Part shown: positions 9,531-22,425 of the stretch, one piece after another
How the letters are laid out: each line of letters begins with the position of its first letter
Numbering within the stretch: position 1 is the first letter of the stretch
NCBI RefSeq assembly: GCF_000182565.1
Contig: NW_015971538.1
Coordinates: 2,114,339-2,165,103 of the forward strand
Length of the DNA stretch: 50,765 bases
Direction of reading: 5' to 3'
Source: Spizellomyces punctatus DAOM BR117
Lineage: Eukaryota > Chytridiomycota > Chytridiomycetes > Spizellomycetales > Spizellomycetaceae
The notes under the pieces: model-generated
The model's input: only the letters and a program-made list of their open reading frames with translations
Told to the model about the DNA's origin: nothing
Database searches by the model: none
Program-made: the position numbers and the translations under genes

Positions 9531-10993
9531 CGGCCGTCAGATCGAACCTTTGTTCTCTTTACCGTCGGGTCTTGCCTCGCCGCGACATGCCATTTTGGGC
9601 TTGTAGAAACGGCAGGCTGCTAATGTGAAAAGGAGCACTGGTCTCTGGAGTGTAGCCGCTTTGGCGCCCAGGTCGTGCAGTTCCTTTCTCGTTTCTCCTT
9701 CTTGAGCGTGGGGTTCTGAACAACCGAGAGGTCAAAGGTTTCCTATCCCCTGGATGTAGCAGTGTTCTATGACAGTGAGCTATTTGATACATATGAAAGG
9801 TGCTGCCCAAAATGACTTACTGATCCTCTACACTTGAATAGATGTGTTATTAAATCTATTGGGTGGGACATGATGAGCACGGCAGCCTCATATTCAGATT
9901 TAATTATTTTCAATGGGCTGTCCTCGTACGCACTATAGTTTTACCTGCTCTACAAGTGCATTAAGAGTATTGCAGTATTTTCTTCCTAGAAGAAATCGTC
10001 ATCTCCTCATACACGATGCAAAATAAGCACTAATATCTGCCCGTCTTAGCTTGGGAATAGTCCGTTCTATATATCGCCATAGGACAGCCATGCTCTTGAC
10101 TAATAATTCCAGGTTGAGATACCGAGATATGATATTCCATATGGTGCAACAGCGTTGTGGAACTCTTGTCAGTTTTAGGCTGTGTCCTGTCTGTTTGGGT
10201 AGTGGAAAAAGCCTGAATCCAGCATGTGGTCCATGAAAAAGGAAGATGGCGATGGTCCTCCGCTAGCAATTTGCTGTTGAGTACGTTGGATATTGCTTCA
10301 ATAAACGGACAAAACAAGATGGTAATGCTTTATTATTTGTGTGCTGTGATGATGGTGACGTGCATTATTTCTGTTGGCGTAAAACTGGAAGCGATCAAAA
10401 ACATGTAAGTAGACGTGATCATTGCTGTCGTCGTCGACCTTTGGTCTATTTTATCACCCACCCAGCGCAGCATTCGAAAAGCATTTATATGTAAATACCC
10501 ACACAGTGCCGACTTGCTCAACCTTTGCTGAGGGTATTTTCTAGCCATTATAAACAGTTAACGACAGCCCAAACTCTCATCCGTCACAATACATAAAGTC
10601 GCGTATGTGTTTCCTGTTGCTACATCTCAATAACTGAGCTTACATGCAAGTTAGCGTCTTATTTGACGGTCAGGAATAAACAAAAGAAACAAAAGCAGGT
10701 GAAGGATTGGGCAGACTTTGACAGCTGAATCTGAACTCGCGTGTGTGTAACCTTGTCCGAACGCACTTTGACAGACGCGACGGACATTTGGGGAGGACTC
10801 ATCAACCAAAACGGCTTACAACGCCCCATGGCGACGCCTTGTTGCGCCCGGTAGTGTCGAACGCATTGGGGGAGAGACGATACTTTAACATCGAACGACG
10901 ACCGTCACTACCACCCTTTTCATATTACGCAACATCACTCTTCATTCACGCTACCCGGACTCCTGTTCCTCAAAAGGGTGAAGCACGGCGACC
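9531..10993. other. Intergenic; contains copy B of the duplicated segment (10355-10530)
   Basis: Apart from the diverged copy of 6541-6690, nothing was recognised. Open frames are short. The last 250 bp before 10994 presumably contain the promoter and leader of the helicase gene. Confidence 0.45.
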
Positions 10994-13503
10994 ATGCTCG
11001 CGCGATCTGCCCTTTGTGTGCGCTCAACTGGGTCTCGCAGAACGGGGCACACATGCCAACGCTTCGCCGGGATACTAACAGTTGTTTCTAAAGAAAAGTG
11101 TTTTCTAAATAACGTCCATTTACGGGGCCGCCGCTCGGCGTATATCGTCCCAGATCCCCGCCAGGAGGGAGAGCCAGGCAGGCGTAGACCGGAAAACGAT
11201 TTCTATGCAAAAAGTACACCGGAAGAATTTGTGCCATCGGGGGAGCAGCTGGCTATCTTTGATGAGGTTGCCAAGGGTAAATGCGAGGTAGTTCTGATAG
11301 ACGCAAAAGCAGGCAGTGGAAAGGTAATTGCAGAAATACGAGTGGAACCGAATGCACCCGCCGTGCTTACAAGCAATCGCAATTAGACTACCACGCTTAT
11401 TGAATCACTACCACACATACCCAACGGCGTGCCCACAGTAGCCGTGTTTGCCTTTAATCGAGCGAATGTCAACATCCTCCGGGAACGTGCTCATGCAATT
11501 CAAAGAAAAAAAGGATTATCTCGCTTTCAGACACGAGTCCAAACCTTCCACGCGTACGGAAAAGATATGTGGGTGAAATATCTTGGAGTGTTTCCGGGGG
11601 AAGTGCGCATAGCAAAGCGCAAGCACTGGGAAATCATGCAGAGCTTCATGTCCCGTGATCAGATTATGACTTACGGGAACGAGGTCAATGAACTGGTTAG
11701 CAAAGCCAAATTGCATTTAATCGCCCCTGCACACCCGTCGATTGTAGACGAAAAGGATATTCTGCCAGATACTGACGCTGAATGGAGGAAGCTCATGGAA
11801 ATCTACGGTATCCGTCCTGATCCGAAAGGGACTGTAGATGAGTTGGTAGCGTTATCACGACGTTGCCTCGCCGAATCGATCAAGTGGGCGGGCGGACATC
11901 AGAGACGAGGTGCACTGCCACATATACGCCTCAGTGCTGTCATCGATTCTCTTAGGAAGGCCTCGGCGAATATTGAGAGAATGTTAATGGAACATAAAGA
12001 TATTCCCCAGTATCAGATTGAGGATCTTCGATCGAATATGTTTGCGCTGCAAAAAAAGCAATTCGTGATCGATTTTGATGATATGTTGTATTTGCCGATC
12101 ATACATGGAGCAAGATTTACTCAGTTTCCTTATGTGTTGATAGATGAGGTGCGGAAGATGGTTATGATCTTTCTATGCTACAGATAGTTGACGCCCTCTT
12201 TTTGCAACCGTGTCAGGCGCAGGACATGTCCGCTGCTAGGGCCGCTTTGGTGGAACGGATGCGTGAACCCGGAGGGCGTCTGATTCTCTTTGGTGACCAT
12301 CGCCAGCAAATCTACCAATTCTCTGGCGCTAGGAGCGACATGTTTTCAAAGCTTCGGATGGAGGGTGAAGCAAATAGGCTTGCACGGGCCCGCTGGCGAA
12401 ATAGAGGCGCTGGCATATCCACCAATAGCTCCGAAGAAACCTCCCGACCACTTTACGCCACACCTCTGAACCAAATCAAAGACGTTACAGTGTTTCCTCT
12501 CTCTGTCTGCCGCCGGTGTCCTACTTCAGTCATTAAACTGGCCCAACGCATAGTACCAGAGATTCGCCCATATCAACATGCGCCCGTCGGCAGAGTCAGC
12601 GAGCTTGGGAAAAAGTTTAGTATTTCTGATTTTCAAAATCGGTCGGCTATGGTGGTGTGCAGAACAGTCACTCCACTCATCAACTTTGCCTATTGGCTGA
12701 TGGCCAATGGAGTTCGAGTCGAAGTGGCTCGGCGACACATCGCACAGGAGCTCTTTGACCTGATCGAACTGGGAAAGGTCAAGGAGAGTCCATTTGAGTT
12801 TGACCGTCTTCCAGTCCGTGAGCTGGCTCGGAGATTGATATCTATGCGGCCAAAAGTTCTTCTTGAAGATTTAGAAAATCTGGCTGGGGGGCGGTTCGTG
12901 ATTGGAGAAATGCCGGGATTTGATGATCGGTTGGATTCCTTGATGACGGTTATCAAGTACCGGATGCGCCCGGATCACAGCGTCGCCGATTTAAAACGAG
13001 CTATAACCATAATGGACTTGATCCCTGCGGCCATGCCTCGTGATCCGCCCGTTCTTCTCTCTACAATCCACCGAGCACGAGGACTGGAACGGGATCACGT
13101 CTTCATCTTGAATGAAATGGACCATCGCCGGAAATACGGCCTTTCCAATATGGGGAAGCATCGGCCTCCCACTTTTCAGGAACAGCAGCGTGCCACCGTA
13201 GAGGACAATTTGATCTACATCGCGTACACTCGGGCGAAAGAGACATTGTCCTTTATTGAGTGGGAGCCAATTGGCCAATTTGAACAGTTTGAATATTTGG
13301 CTGAGCGCATCCGTTGCCGGATGACGGGGCGAAAACTGGAGAAAAGAACACGACCGTACAAGGACATATTCAACTCCAGTGAAGAGCATGAGAAGGTTTA
13401 TGAAAATTTGTTTGGCATGTTTGACGACATGCGGTATAATCAGCATGAGTATGCTGAGCAGGCCATTCGGTTTATGGTCGAAGGTATGCGCATGGGGGTA
13501 TGA
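10994..13503 (+). CDS. UvrD/PcrA-family superfamily 1 helicase with presequence-like N-terminus (3 exons)
   Basis: Exons 10994-11323, 11387-12148 and 12217-13503 give 792 residues. Both junctions fall inside conserved motifs and restore them: intron 1 splits the Walker A motif (AGSGK|TTT) and intron 2 splits motif II (VLIDE|AQD). Also visible are motif Ia (AFNRANVNILRERA), the QTFHAYG block, motif III (LFGDHRQQIYQFSGA), motif IV (FPLSVCRRCP), motif V (STIHRARGLERDHVFILN) and motif VI (YIAYTRAKE). The set is complete, so ATP-driven 3'-5' DNA unwinding is expected by family. Residues 1-25 are rich in Arg and Ser without acidic residues, as in mitochondrial presequences, so a role on mitochondrial DNA is an inference. 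A further upstream exon is possible. The last 60 residues follow motif VI without a known domain. Confidence 0.9.
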
Positions 13504-14238
13504 TATTATGTATGTTTATAGTTGGGGATGATAGTGTACATATTTGCTTTGCTTTAGATAGTTTCTAGTGCCTATTCATTTTTGTTATTGAGATTGTGAG
13601 ATAGATGTATTTGGATTAAATCATATGGGCTCTCTGGCATATTTTTCGATGGATTCGGACAAATCTGTCCGATAACGCGCTTTGCGACGCTTCTAGCAGC
13701 TGCCAACGCGATTCTGGTGGATCGAATTAAGCTACCACACCGTCGAAGCTGCTCCATATTGACCTCCGCATGGTCTTTCCCGTATCCGCACCTCTGTCTA
13801 ACTCTTCTGCTTGTTCGATATGGCTGAAAGGGCCAAAACCGCGCTCCGACCCTTCAGGTGGATTTTGCGAACCGCTGTTTGATATGCGCCTATTCCCTTA
13901 CTGAGAATAAACGTGTGAGTTAGTTCTGTTAACGTCCACTCGACCCACGGCCATCCTCTCGGAGTGCAAAATGGCAAGTCTCAAAAGATGCGCATGACTG
14001 GACGAGTCGAAGATGGGTCTGGATTGACGGAGAAGCAGGAGACCTTGAGGTAATACATGAAGACAGTCAACATGAGATGTACCCACTAACAACTAGAGTT
14101 GTGAAGTAGACCAGGGAGTACGACAAGCTTGCGGAATAACATAAAGGAGAGGCGGGTTTCTGCTCAGGTTCGTAACTTTTCGCAGACTTGCGTCTGCTCG
14201 TAATTCGCGAGACTCGGGCTGACGGATATCACGTATAG
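13504..14238. other. Intergenic; probably includes the unplaced first exon(s) of the next gene
   Basis: The next gene lacks an ATG in its first confident exon (14239). Candidate starts here include ATG near 13995 (MTGRVEDGSGLTEKQETL, then a GTAATA donor), but its phase does not match a direct splice to 14239, so another small exon would be needed. Confidence 0.35.
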
Positions 14239-16740
14239 AAAGAAAACCTTGGAACAGAACCCGGTGTGTCAAAAATTCCCAGAGCTAAATCCGTCGTAAG
14301 TAGATGGATTCAACGGCGTAGTAGTAGACCAAAGCTACGTATCTCATTACCGCTTGTTTGTCTCCCCAGACTACCTCCAGTAAAGTGAAGCCCGTCCCTG
14401 ACTTTTCAAAATTGCACCGACAATGGGAATCCAAAATCTCGCAAGGAAAATCTCGCAAACCTACTAGCACAACGTTCGAACATAATTTACCTGCGACTGC
14501 CGCCCGTCCCTCTACCAGTTCCAAATCTCGTAAACCTACCAGCACCTTATCTGAACATAATCCATCTACGACTGCCACCCGTCCCAGTACCAGTCCAAAC
14601 GGTTCACCTTTGGATGATCCAACTAAGGTCCGAATTACTTCTTCGACCGCACCTCCACCTCCACCTCCATCATCAGTCCCTTCCACTGCCTCACGTACAT
14701 CAACGAACACCGGTCTTCTCAAAACCGGGCTTCAAGGGCCAGCCCGAACCGCTGTTAGAAAGCCCATGCGAAAGCCGCCGGTTAAAGAAGAATTCCACAA
14801 TGAGGCACTGTCCGATATCTTGAATAGCACAGACACAAGGGATCTGGACTCCCGGCATACATTGGCGCCGAGATTGGGAAATCCGAAGCGGCTAACATTA
14901 AATCCTGCGAAACGCGTAACACGGGTACCTGTTGAGGATGAGTTCAACAATGCCAATTTGGCGGATATCTTGGACAGCAATGATGCGGAGCAGCTTGATG
15001 CACGAACAGTGAGGCGAACGACGGGCGCATGGGGTTTGGGGAATCCGAGGCGGCTTACCGTTAGTCGAGGAACCGCCAGGCGGGCAACGGTTGCAGTGCG
15101 ACATCAGGTCAGTGCAATTATTTGAACCCTGGAATGTGCCCACGGCGTCGGATGCTTAAAGTATTGATATTCTAGGGAGCAGATGATCAGACGAAACGAG
15201 CGTCCATGTATGCTGGAGCCATCCGTGTTGCACGCAAGAATCCGACGCAGGTTTGTTTATCTCACGATTTGTGTAAATTGTGAATGCTGCCAAGCTTACT
15301 TTTACCTTCCAGACCTCTCACCTGAGCAATGAATCTCCATCCCCGTCGAAGGATGTCCTCTTACCCATCCCTGCACCAGAACCAACAGCAGATCCAGCGC
15401 CCCTCTCTTTACTTCAGAAAGGAATGGACGAGTACTTTGCTCGCCGTAACAACCCACCTAAAACTCCTTCCATGGTGAAATTTGTCACTGCGCCCACACC
15501 AAGGGAAAAACAGCAAAGCCTCGCTCGAAAAATGGGTATGATTGTTGCTGAGACGTTTGGAATGACTCCTCAGAGAACTGTTACTCAGGGCGTGCTGGAC
15601 ATTGCACGGACACCACGAGTTGCCAATCTGACCCTGAGACAGAAGTTTGAGGCAGAAAAGGGACAAGACGATACCGTGATTGAGCGCGGCATGAGGACGT
15701 TGGAAAAGTTGGTGGACGATGTCCAGAATCATGTTGGAGGCGGGTACGAAGATGAGCGAGTGGAGAATGGTAATGGTGTGCCAGTGGACCATGCAAGCTC
15801 TGTGCTCGGCAGTTTCTCTACTGCTTCCCACGGGTCTGAGCCATCGGTAGAAACATTGCAGAGTGCATCGAGTATATCAAATCATTTTCAAAACTCTCAC
15901 GTATCGGACACTGGAACATATATGCAGCAGGACAACCGTTTACCACCATTCAGCGCCATCGCCCTCCCCTTAATACCGCCAGTGCAGTCCCTGATGCTAC
16001 TTCCCGTCGGTCAGCCGACCGTTGTTCCCCTGGTGGGACCACCGATACGGCCACTGATTCCAAATCCGTTTGAGGTGCTGGATATGCAACCCCCTACTGT
16101 CGGCTTGGTCAGACAAACGCACGAGAATACTGAGCTGGAGTCAGTGCATGAACGAGACACGAGCAAAACGGAGGTCGGCAATGGCTTTCCAAATCCAGTC
16201 CACAATGCAGTTTGTGGTACCCAGGCGCCAGCTCCGAGTATAGCAAAGGAGTTAACCTTTAGTACCTTTACCTTAGTCCAACCTGAAAGATTGAGTGCAA
16301 CAGACGACTCCTGGCGTGACGTTGTGGGTATTACTTCTGCCCCTTTGGACAGTTCTGAAGGGCTAGTGGCCAATAGTACGAGCTATCATGACCAACAGGC
16401 ATCCACGGGGGAAATATCTTTGCCCGCACCAACCAATTTGGAGATTGCGTCCGTTTCCAATGTCCAGTCAACCCAAGCATGTAGTTCCACCCAAACGAGG
16501 GACGCTGCCATCCCTAACGCCCAACCTGAAAACTCACCACGTGCCAGCCCACCAAGTACCGCCGAAACATCGCGAAGGAGACGACGCAGTTCACTCCGAC
16601 GATCTTCAGTTCCTGATGTCGATCGCATTCGGGAGGAATTAAACCAGCTTGAGCTTGAGGAGGCTGAACTGCTGAGGCTTATGGAGGAATTGGAGGACGG
16701 TGAAGAGTTCTCCGATGATGAAGGGTGGGCGGAAGACTGA
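14239..16740 (+). CDS. Disordered protein with a duplicated EF-N-LxDIL motif and C-terminal coiled coil (5' end not located)
   Basis: Confident exons are 14239-14295, 14370-15107, 15176-15250 and 15313-16740, together 765 residues with no in-frame ATG in the first one. The start therefore lies upstream. The N-terminal third is Ser/Thr/Pro-rich, with a PDFSKLHRQWE segment. A motif of about 50 residues, EFxNxxLxDILxSxDxxxLDxR, occurs twice (near 14790-14910 and 14930-15050), each copy followed by LGNPxRLT. A segment near 15400-15720 (GMDEYFARRN … LARKMGMIVAETFGMTPQR) is more conserved-looking and predicted helical. The C-terminus (16610-16740) is a Glu/Leu coiled coil with an acidic tail. No family was recognised. 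A cytoskeletal or spindle role could be imagined from the PDFxKLH-type motif but is not supported further. Confidence 0.72.
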
Positions 16741-18858
16741 GTTTTCGAAAAGTTTGGCATTTTCCTTTGGTTACCATTGTTGTTAATGTCATTGTATAGT
16801 GCATATCAAACAGAAAAAATCGATCAATCTTTTTATAAACATTTATATACCCTACACTAAAGGTATTACAATTATATGTGGCCATCTCAAAACATACAGC
16901 ATGAACTATCACATGTATATATCCTAGTGCAATATATGCATAGCTATATAACCTATTCGAACTGCTGTTGACATTTAAGCCAGTAACAAGGGGTCATCAA
17001 TCCACATGATTCCGCACTTCCTTAGAATTAGAAGAGCACTCCTGCTGACCTTCTGGTTCATGTTAACAGGAATGGTCACCAAGTGTAGTCCTTTCGTTCT
17101 CGTCAATGTTTGCTCCACACTGGCTCAGGGTTTCCACTTCCCTAGTGGCATCGGCCGATTCATATCCAGTCCTTTCAGTAGGTATTGCGGCCCAGTGGAA
17201 GGCGGGCGCTTGTTTAGAATGTGTTCCACCTCGTACAGATCCTGATGGTAGGGTATCTGGGAAGTGTGTTCCAATTGTTGTCTTTGCCCTGTTATCTTGC
17301 CATAGATTGTGGTGTCCACGGTTTTGACGAATGGGCGGGTGGTGGGTAGAGGTCTACTTGTACGAAGGTTTTTGCAATGAAGAGGCTTTTGAACCATATC
17401 GCTCTTCAGGATTGTGTTCACTTGTTGATGAGCTGCAATTAGTCTGAAATCGTAAGTCTTTACCTTTTGGCTCTGTGTCTGTTGCGTTGGGCGGGCGGGT
17501 AGATCTCCGCTTGCATGGAGATGCGTCCGATAATTCAGCTTACGAAGTATATGGTTCATCAGCACTTTTGTCGATGACCTTGTCCTCCTTTCCGGTGCTG
17601 CTACCAGATTTCAAACGGGGGGAGTCCCTTGTAAAGTAAGATAGGAAGGGGCACGCCAGCAAATCGTCCCTGGGCACCATCTTCCTGTCGTGTGGTCATC
17701 CTCGAACTAGGCATGGCACCCGAGTTTTGTTTACCAGGAGACGCCTCAAGTGCTTACAATCGGAACTGCGTGCTGGCATTACGTCCGTGGGGCCTTGAGC
17801 ATTACCAACAGTAGGTATAATTGCAGGCATATCACTGTGAGGCGTAGATATAGGTATGAGAGATAAGAATTGACCTTTGACGGCTGGTACTCCAATTGAC
17901 GTACAGCCGCAGGCGTACTAGTATATATGCCCATCGTATAGTTCATCTTTAGTCTTTATGGCTACGAACCCATTTCAGATATTCTCCAAGTGATCTCCAG
18001 TAATGTTAACTCTCCATAGCGTCCCTCCTGGCAGAACCGTTTTAGCCTTAATTACTCCCAGCTGTGTTTCATTAGACGTTTTCCACTTGCAGTATGAGAC
18101 TATCCTCATCAGGAAAGGTCCCCACTAGCCAACAGTGATATCCTCCTCAAATATATGGACCGCACCGTTAAGGATACCTTTCATTCTGTCCATGGAGAAG
18201 GTACGATTGCAAGATCTGTTGGATTGACAGCTTGAGTTACAGGAACTGGGCCATGTCTAGGTAATCCAATTTGTTTAATCATGGCCTTCATAGCAGACAT
18301 GTATCAACACTTTGACTTTTTCATCCCCAAGTTACTACACGACTGGAGTAGCTACTTCCAACAGTTCAAGCATTTTGCTTACCAGGTCCAAGAACTAGAT
18401 TATAAAATGACCGAAGACCAAGAGATTGTACTGTCTCATATATTGCCTTACCCACACGAGATTTTACGCAGCGAGTGTGATAATGATTGTCATTTAGTAT
18501 CCCTCATTAAAGCCCGGCAGGAACTGGAACATAGTCGAAGGAATGTCAGTCATCTAGCGGGAATATGTACCAAATGAAGGAAGGACAACACGAAGAAGTC
18601 AAATACAGGCTATTGAAACTGCAGAAATTACTTGATGACTGCCGTGACGGGCTTGGGATATGCACTCGATGCAGATCGTTCTAGCATCCTCATGATCATT
18701 AAACGTCACAAGGATAAGTCCTTATCAGATCACAAAACCGTATAGACTTGTGGTCTGTTATTCCTATACGTATTTAAATTTCGTTGCTATATCGTACAAT
18801 ATAATAAAACTTGCGACCTCTCACAAAACCATAGTCCCTAATGCTCGTCTGTGATCCG
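16741..18858 (-). pseudogene. Decayed retroelement-like stretch with chromodomain-like remnant
   Basis: A minus-strand frame at 17565-17125 (146 codons) ends in DLYEVEHILNKRPPSTGPQY followed by a LxxGKWKP tail. That is close to the (Y/F)xVExIL…xYLxKW…TWEP pattern of chromodomains carried at the C-terminus of some Ty3/gypsy integrases. The frame then meets a stop and stays open for about 50 more codons. Other protein-like minus-strand pieces at about 17930-18200 carry stops. A 98-codon plus-strand frame at 18281-18577 has protein-like composition but no recognised domain. No LTRs, integrase core or reverse transcriptase motif were found, so the element assignment is tentative. Confidence 0.4.
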
Positions 18859-21454
18859 TTATCCTCCTACACGCTGTTGCCCGCTCTGAGGGACTTGCGG
18901 ATGCTGTTGAGAACACTCGGTACTCTTTTCCTCCCTTTGGGTACTTTCCCCCCTGGGAGCATCCCCCGCAGGCCCAGTCCCGGTAGTGTATACTGATGAC
19001 CCTCCGGCTGGAAACAGCTGCACTCTCTTAGCCGATAGGATAGTGGGAGTTACGGTGGTAAGCTTTCCTCTAACCGATCCTTTATAGGAAGCATTTGGCA
19101 ATGCTTCGCCGGTTGCGGGATTTTGTTTCATTTGAGTTAAGGTCTCATTCGAAGTCGCAGCATCTGCCAATCGTTGTCTGTCGCCCGTGTTCTCAACAAG
19201 CGCTTTGGCTTGGGCGGCAACTGCATCTAACGAGGCTTGAGCTGCATTGAAATTTTGTGCTGATCGAGGTGAGGTTGGTTCCCTTTGCTTTGGTGGTGGA
19301 GATTTCAGAGGCACTCCCGATCCACCGACGAACCGATCTTGTAGCTCACCAACAATGGCGTTTGTGCCACCTGGTATAGTACTATACCGAGTTTTACCAT
19401 GCGCACTTGTGGGACTTGTCACTGCAGAAGCGCCCCCACGAGGGTTTTGGTTGGAACGAACGGGGGAGGCCGGAAGTGGCTCGGATGGAGGAGCTGGAGA
19501 TCTGGCCGTTTGCAAGGTCGGCGGCTTTGGTGGGGCGCGGTTAGGTGGTGGGATTGTAATGGAAAAAGCAGATTTTGGAGGCCTGGTAATGGGTGGAGGT
19601 TGAACCGGACTTTGATCCGTTTTCTGTTGCTGGGATGAAGTCTGCAAAGTGACTGGCTGCTTCTGGACAACGTTCACATCCGGTCGCACTTGACCAGAAG
19701 GTGACATCTTTGCCTCCGCTCTGGTCGAAGACTGTACTTGAGACGAAGGGGCAGCACTGAATCCCTGTTTGCTAGTCGATGCGGCTCCTTGTCTCGGTAT
19801 TTCAACTGTCAAGCTACCTATCGGTCCAGGTGATTCCTGTCTTCGTTTCCCTTGGGAAGCCAAAGATTGCGGAGGAACTTGCTGGTCAGTCTTAGCTGAG
19901 GTTTGAGATGGGTTTTGTTGGAAAGGGGATTGAGGAACCACCGCCTTCACTGTATTCATTGGGATGTCTTGCTGTAGCGGGGATTTTCCTCCACCATCGG
20001 CTCCTTCAGCCTTTTTGCCGGGCTCCTTGGCCGGAACGGCGGAGTGGATGTCCCCAACCTTCGGTACCGCAGTTGAGTCCGATTGTACCGGTTGTGGTGG
20101 ACGCATATCAACCGGCTTTGCCATTGCAGCTGCTCCTAACTTAGCCGGTCCACCAACCTTTGCACCAACGTCCTGAGCGGGTACAGGAGAACGAACATCC
20201 GCAGGCTTCATTACTGGTGGCGGTTCAGATCTTACGGGTTGTGGTAAACGGATATCGACCGCTTTGTTCATATTAGTGTCCCCTTTTTGACTCGGTGGAG
20301 GAACGGGTTTCGCATCCGCCCGCTTCTCCATATTATTCAGATTCCCAGACACGCTTCTGTCCATACCTTCCGGAAGATCGCCCGACACAGAGAATGCCGT
20401 GTCAAAGAGTGCCAGCATCTCTTCAGCAAAAGAGGACGCTGATTCGTTGCTAGTAGCAGACCCACCCGTTACCGGCCGGCTAACCGCTGGGTGGGGATCA
20501 CCTCCGACGACTGGTGGCACCAATGGAGTCATCGCAAAACCGCCACCCCTGCCTTTCTCAAGCTCGGTAGTTCCTGCAGACAAGATGGAAGATGGGGCAG
20601 GGACCAGGTCTCGAGACGAACGTCTAACTTGCGGTCCAATTGGAAATGACGGAGGGGTTGCCGTTGGTGAGCTTCCTACAGGTTGGATAGGAGGACGGAA
20701 TGGAGGAAGGTTTGTCACATGCTTTGCATAGAACTCGGCAGCCGCCTTTGCTTCAACTTCTTTGTCAAGCACGACGACATCCGCGTCCCAGGGATTACGA
20801 AGGATAATTTTACTAGGATCTGTTGGGTCCGTCTGTGGAGCTGTTAAAGCGGGTTCGTTGTTAACAGGCGAGCCCGGTGCAGGGACGTCCGAATGAGCTA
20901 TTGTGATAATGTTCGGTTTTGCAACCCGAACAGGTGCCGGGGACGCCTTTTCACTCTCGCTCTGAACAGGTTCCTCGTCATTCCAAGCCTCAAGGATGAT
21001 CGCAGTGGCAGCCCCGGCTTCCTCTCCGCTCTCCTCCTCCTCAACACCTTCTTCACTCTCCATAGACGGTTGGACTACAACGATATTTCGTTGGATATGC
21101 TCTTTCACAACCGGCGGAAGAATCTTATTAAAAGTACAATCAATTACTATCGCACGTTACAGACAAATGAAACGCCGTTCAGTCACATATACATACCACC
21201 TGGTGATGAATTAAGTTTTCTTCCCTGCTCTGCAAATGCTCATGAGCTCCATTCTTTGCGCTAGCAACTTCGGCACGGCCTTGGTCATGTCCTTGACGCG
21301 CAACGCCTCCTTGCTTGACAGACTTTCCACTTTCCAATCCGTGTTCTCGTCCAGGTGGGAGCGTTTTAGCAGCATTATCTGGTCTCGTTGGGGGTATTTT
21401 ATCTGGTGGTGGGGGTATCTCTGCTAGACCAGTACGGTGCGTCGATTGCTCCAT
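18859..21454 (-). CDS. Long intrinsically disordered Pro/Ser/Gln-rich protein (2 exons)
   Basis: Exons 21454-21197 and 21123-18859 (73-nt intron, GTATGT donor, ATAAG acceptor) give 840 residues. The chosen ATG at 21454 follows a run of A residues; an in-frame ATG 20 codons earlier is an alternative. Short ordered-looking islands are ILPPVVKEHIQRNIVVVQP at the junction, SKIILRNPWDADVVVLDKEV with a following helical stretch (near residues 190-225), and GGTNAIVGELQDRFVGGSG near the C-terminus. In between are repeated Pro-rich phrases such as RPPQPV, VKPADMR-like and IRLPQPVR variants, with many SP/TP sites. No family was recognised; a scaffold or adaptor would be typical of such composition. It faces the ATAD2-like gene head to head across about 970 bp. 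Confidence 0.75.
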
Positions 21455-21889
21455 TTTTTTTTTAGTATGGGTTGACTTTGAAAGTAAGAGGAGCCTTTGG
21501 CAAGTCTTGCCCACAATTGCTTATGTGTTGCTGACGAACCGTGGGCGGTGTACCACTTCCAGATGCATCCAACCAAGCTAAAAATAACTCGGTAAAGGTA
21601 TCATCCAACAGGAGAAGGATGTACCTATGCTGTTTTCAAGTGAGGTTTTCCCAGTTAACATGCATGTGTTCGTTATGAACGGTATGGCGTATCGGAGTTT
21701 GAAAATGTGTAAACGCACAACTCGAGGAGTAACTAGTTTTCGTTCTTTATTTCCATTTCTCCATTTACTTTTATTATGATGCACCTAAACCTAGACATGT
21801 CAAAATAATGGGACACTCAGTCAATATGAAATGTCAAACCTCATTATGAAAGAGGAGAATGACAACAAATGCAAAAGTAATTGTTGCTT

Positions 21890-22148
21890 TCAGATACCGG
21901 TAGCTGGTTTTGACGCAAGCATAAATTCATATAAAGGCTTCCATCCTTTCAACCTTTCATCATCTCTGCGGGGTGCTCTACCAGTATTCAGGTGCATCTG
22001 AACACTCTGCTCATCGGTAAAGATGTTCGAGCAAGGAAGGCCCAAAAACTCCGATGTGGCACAGTTGTCCATTTCCAAGTGGCTTGGCACCTGTGGACAA
22101 CGAGAGTAAGCGAGGTGATCTTCACCATTTCCAACCCTTTACCAGCAT
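21890..22148 (-). CDS. Possible small protein, 61-68 residues
   Basis: A minus-strand frame starting at ATG 22072 gives 60 residues of ordinary composition (PCSNIFTDEQSVQMHLNTG … GWKPLYEFMLA) and ends at 21890. An acceptor-like TCCACAG precedes GTGCCAAGCC at 22090. A two-codon exon ATG CTG at 22148-22143 with a GTAAAG donor could extend it to 68 residues. No homologue is recalled. The rest of 21455-22425 shows nothing else and must hold the divergent promoters of the flanking genes. Confidence 0.28.
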
Positions 22149-22425
22149 CTATACCCAGCGTCGTTTTGCTTGCAGACTAATATTTCCAGTACAAATCCTT
22201 GAACGTACGGTACACAGCCGGTGTACTCTGTCAAGAGCTGTCTCTAATTCCCGCGCTGCGCACCTGACTCTTCACTTTTGTCGAAAGGACTCTCATATCT
22301 CTCGGGGCTGGCTGCACTCTACAATCTTTATCCTCTCCTATCTTCCGCTGTGCTGTTCAATGTGTCAGATCGGAAGTCATTCTGCAGAGTCCAATTTCTG
22401 CTGCAAGTGTTAAACAGTCGGAATC

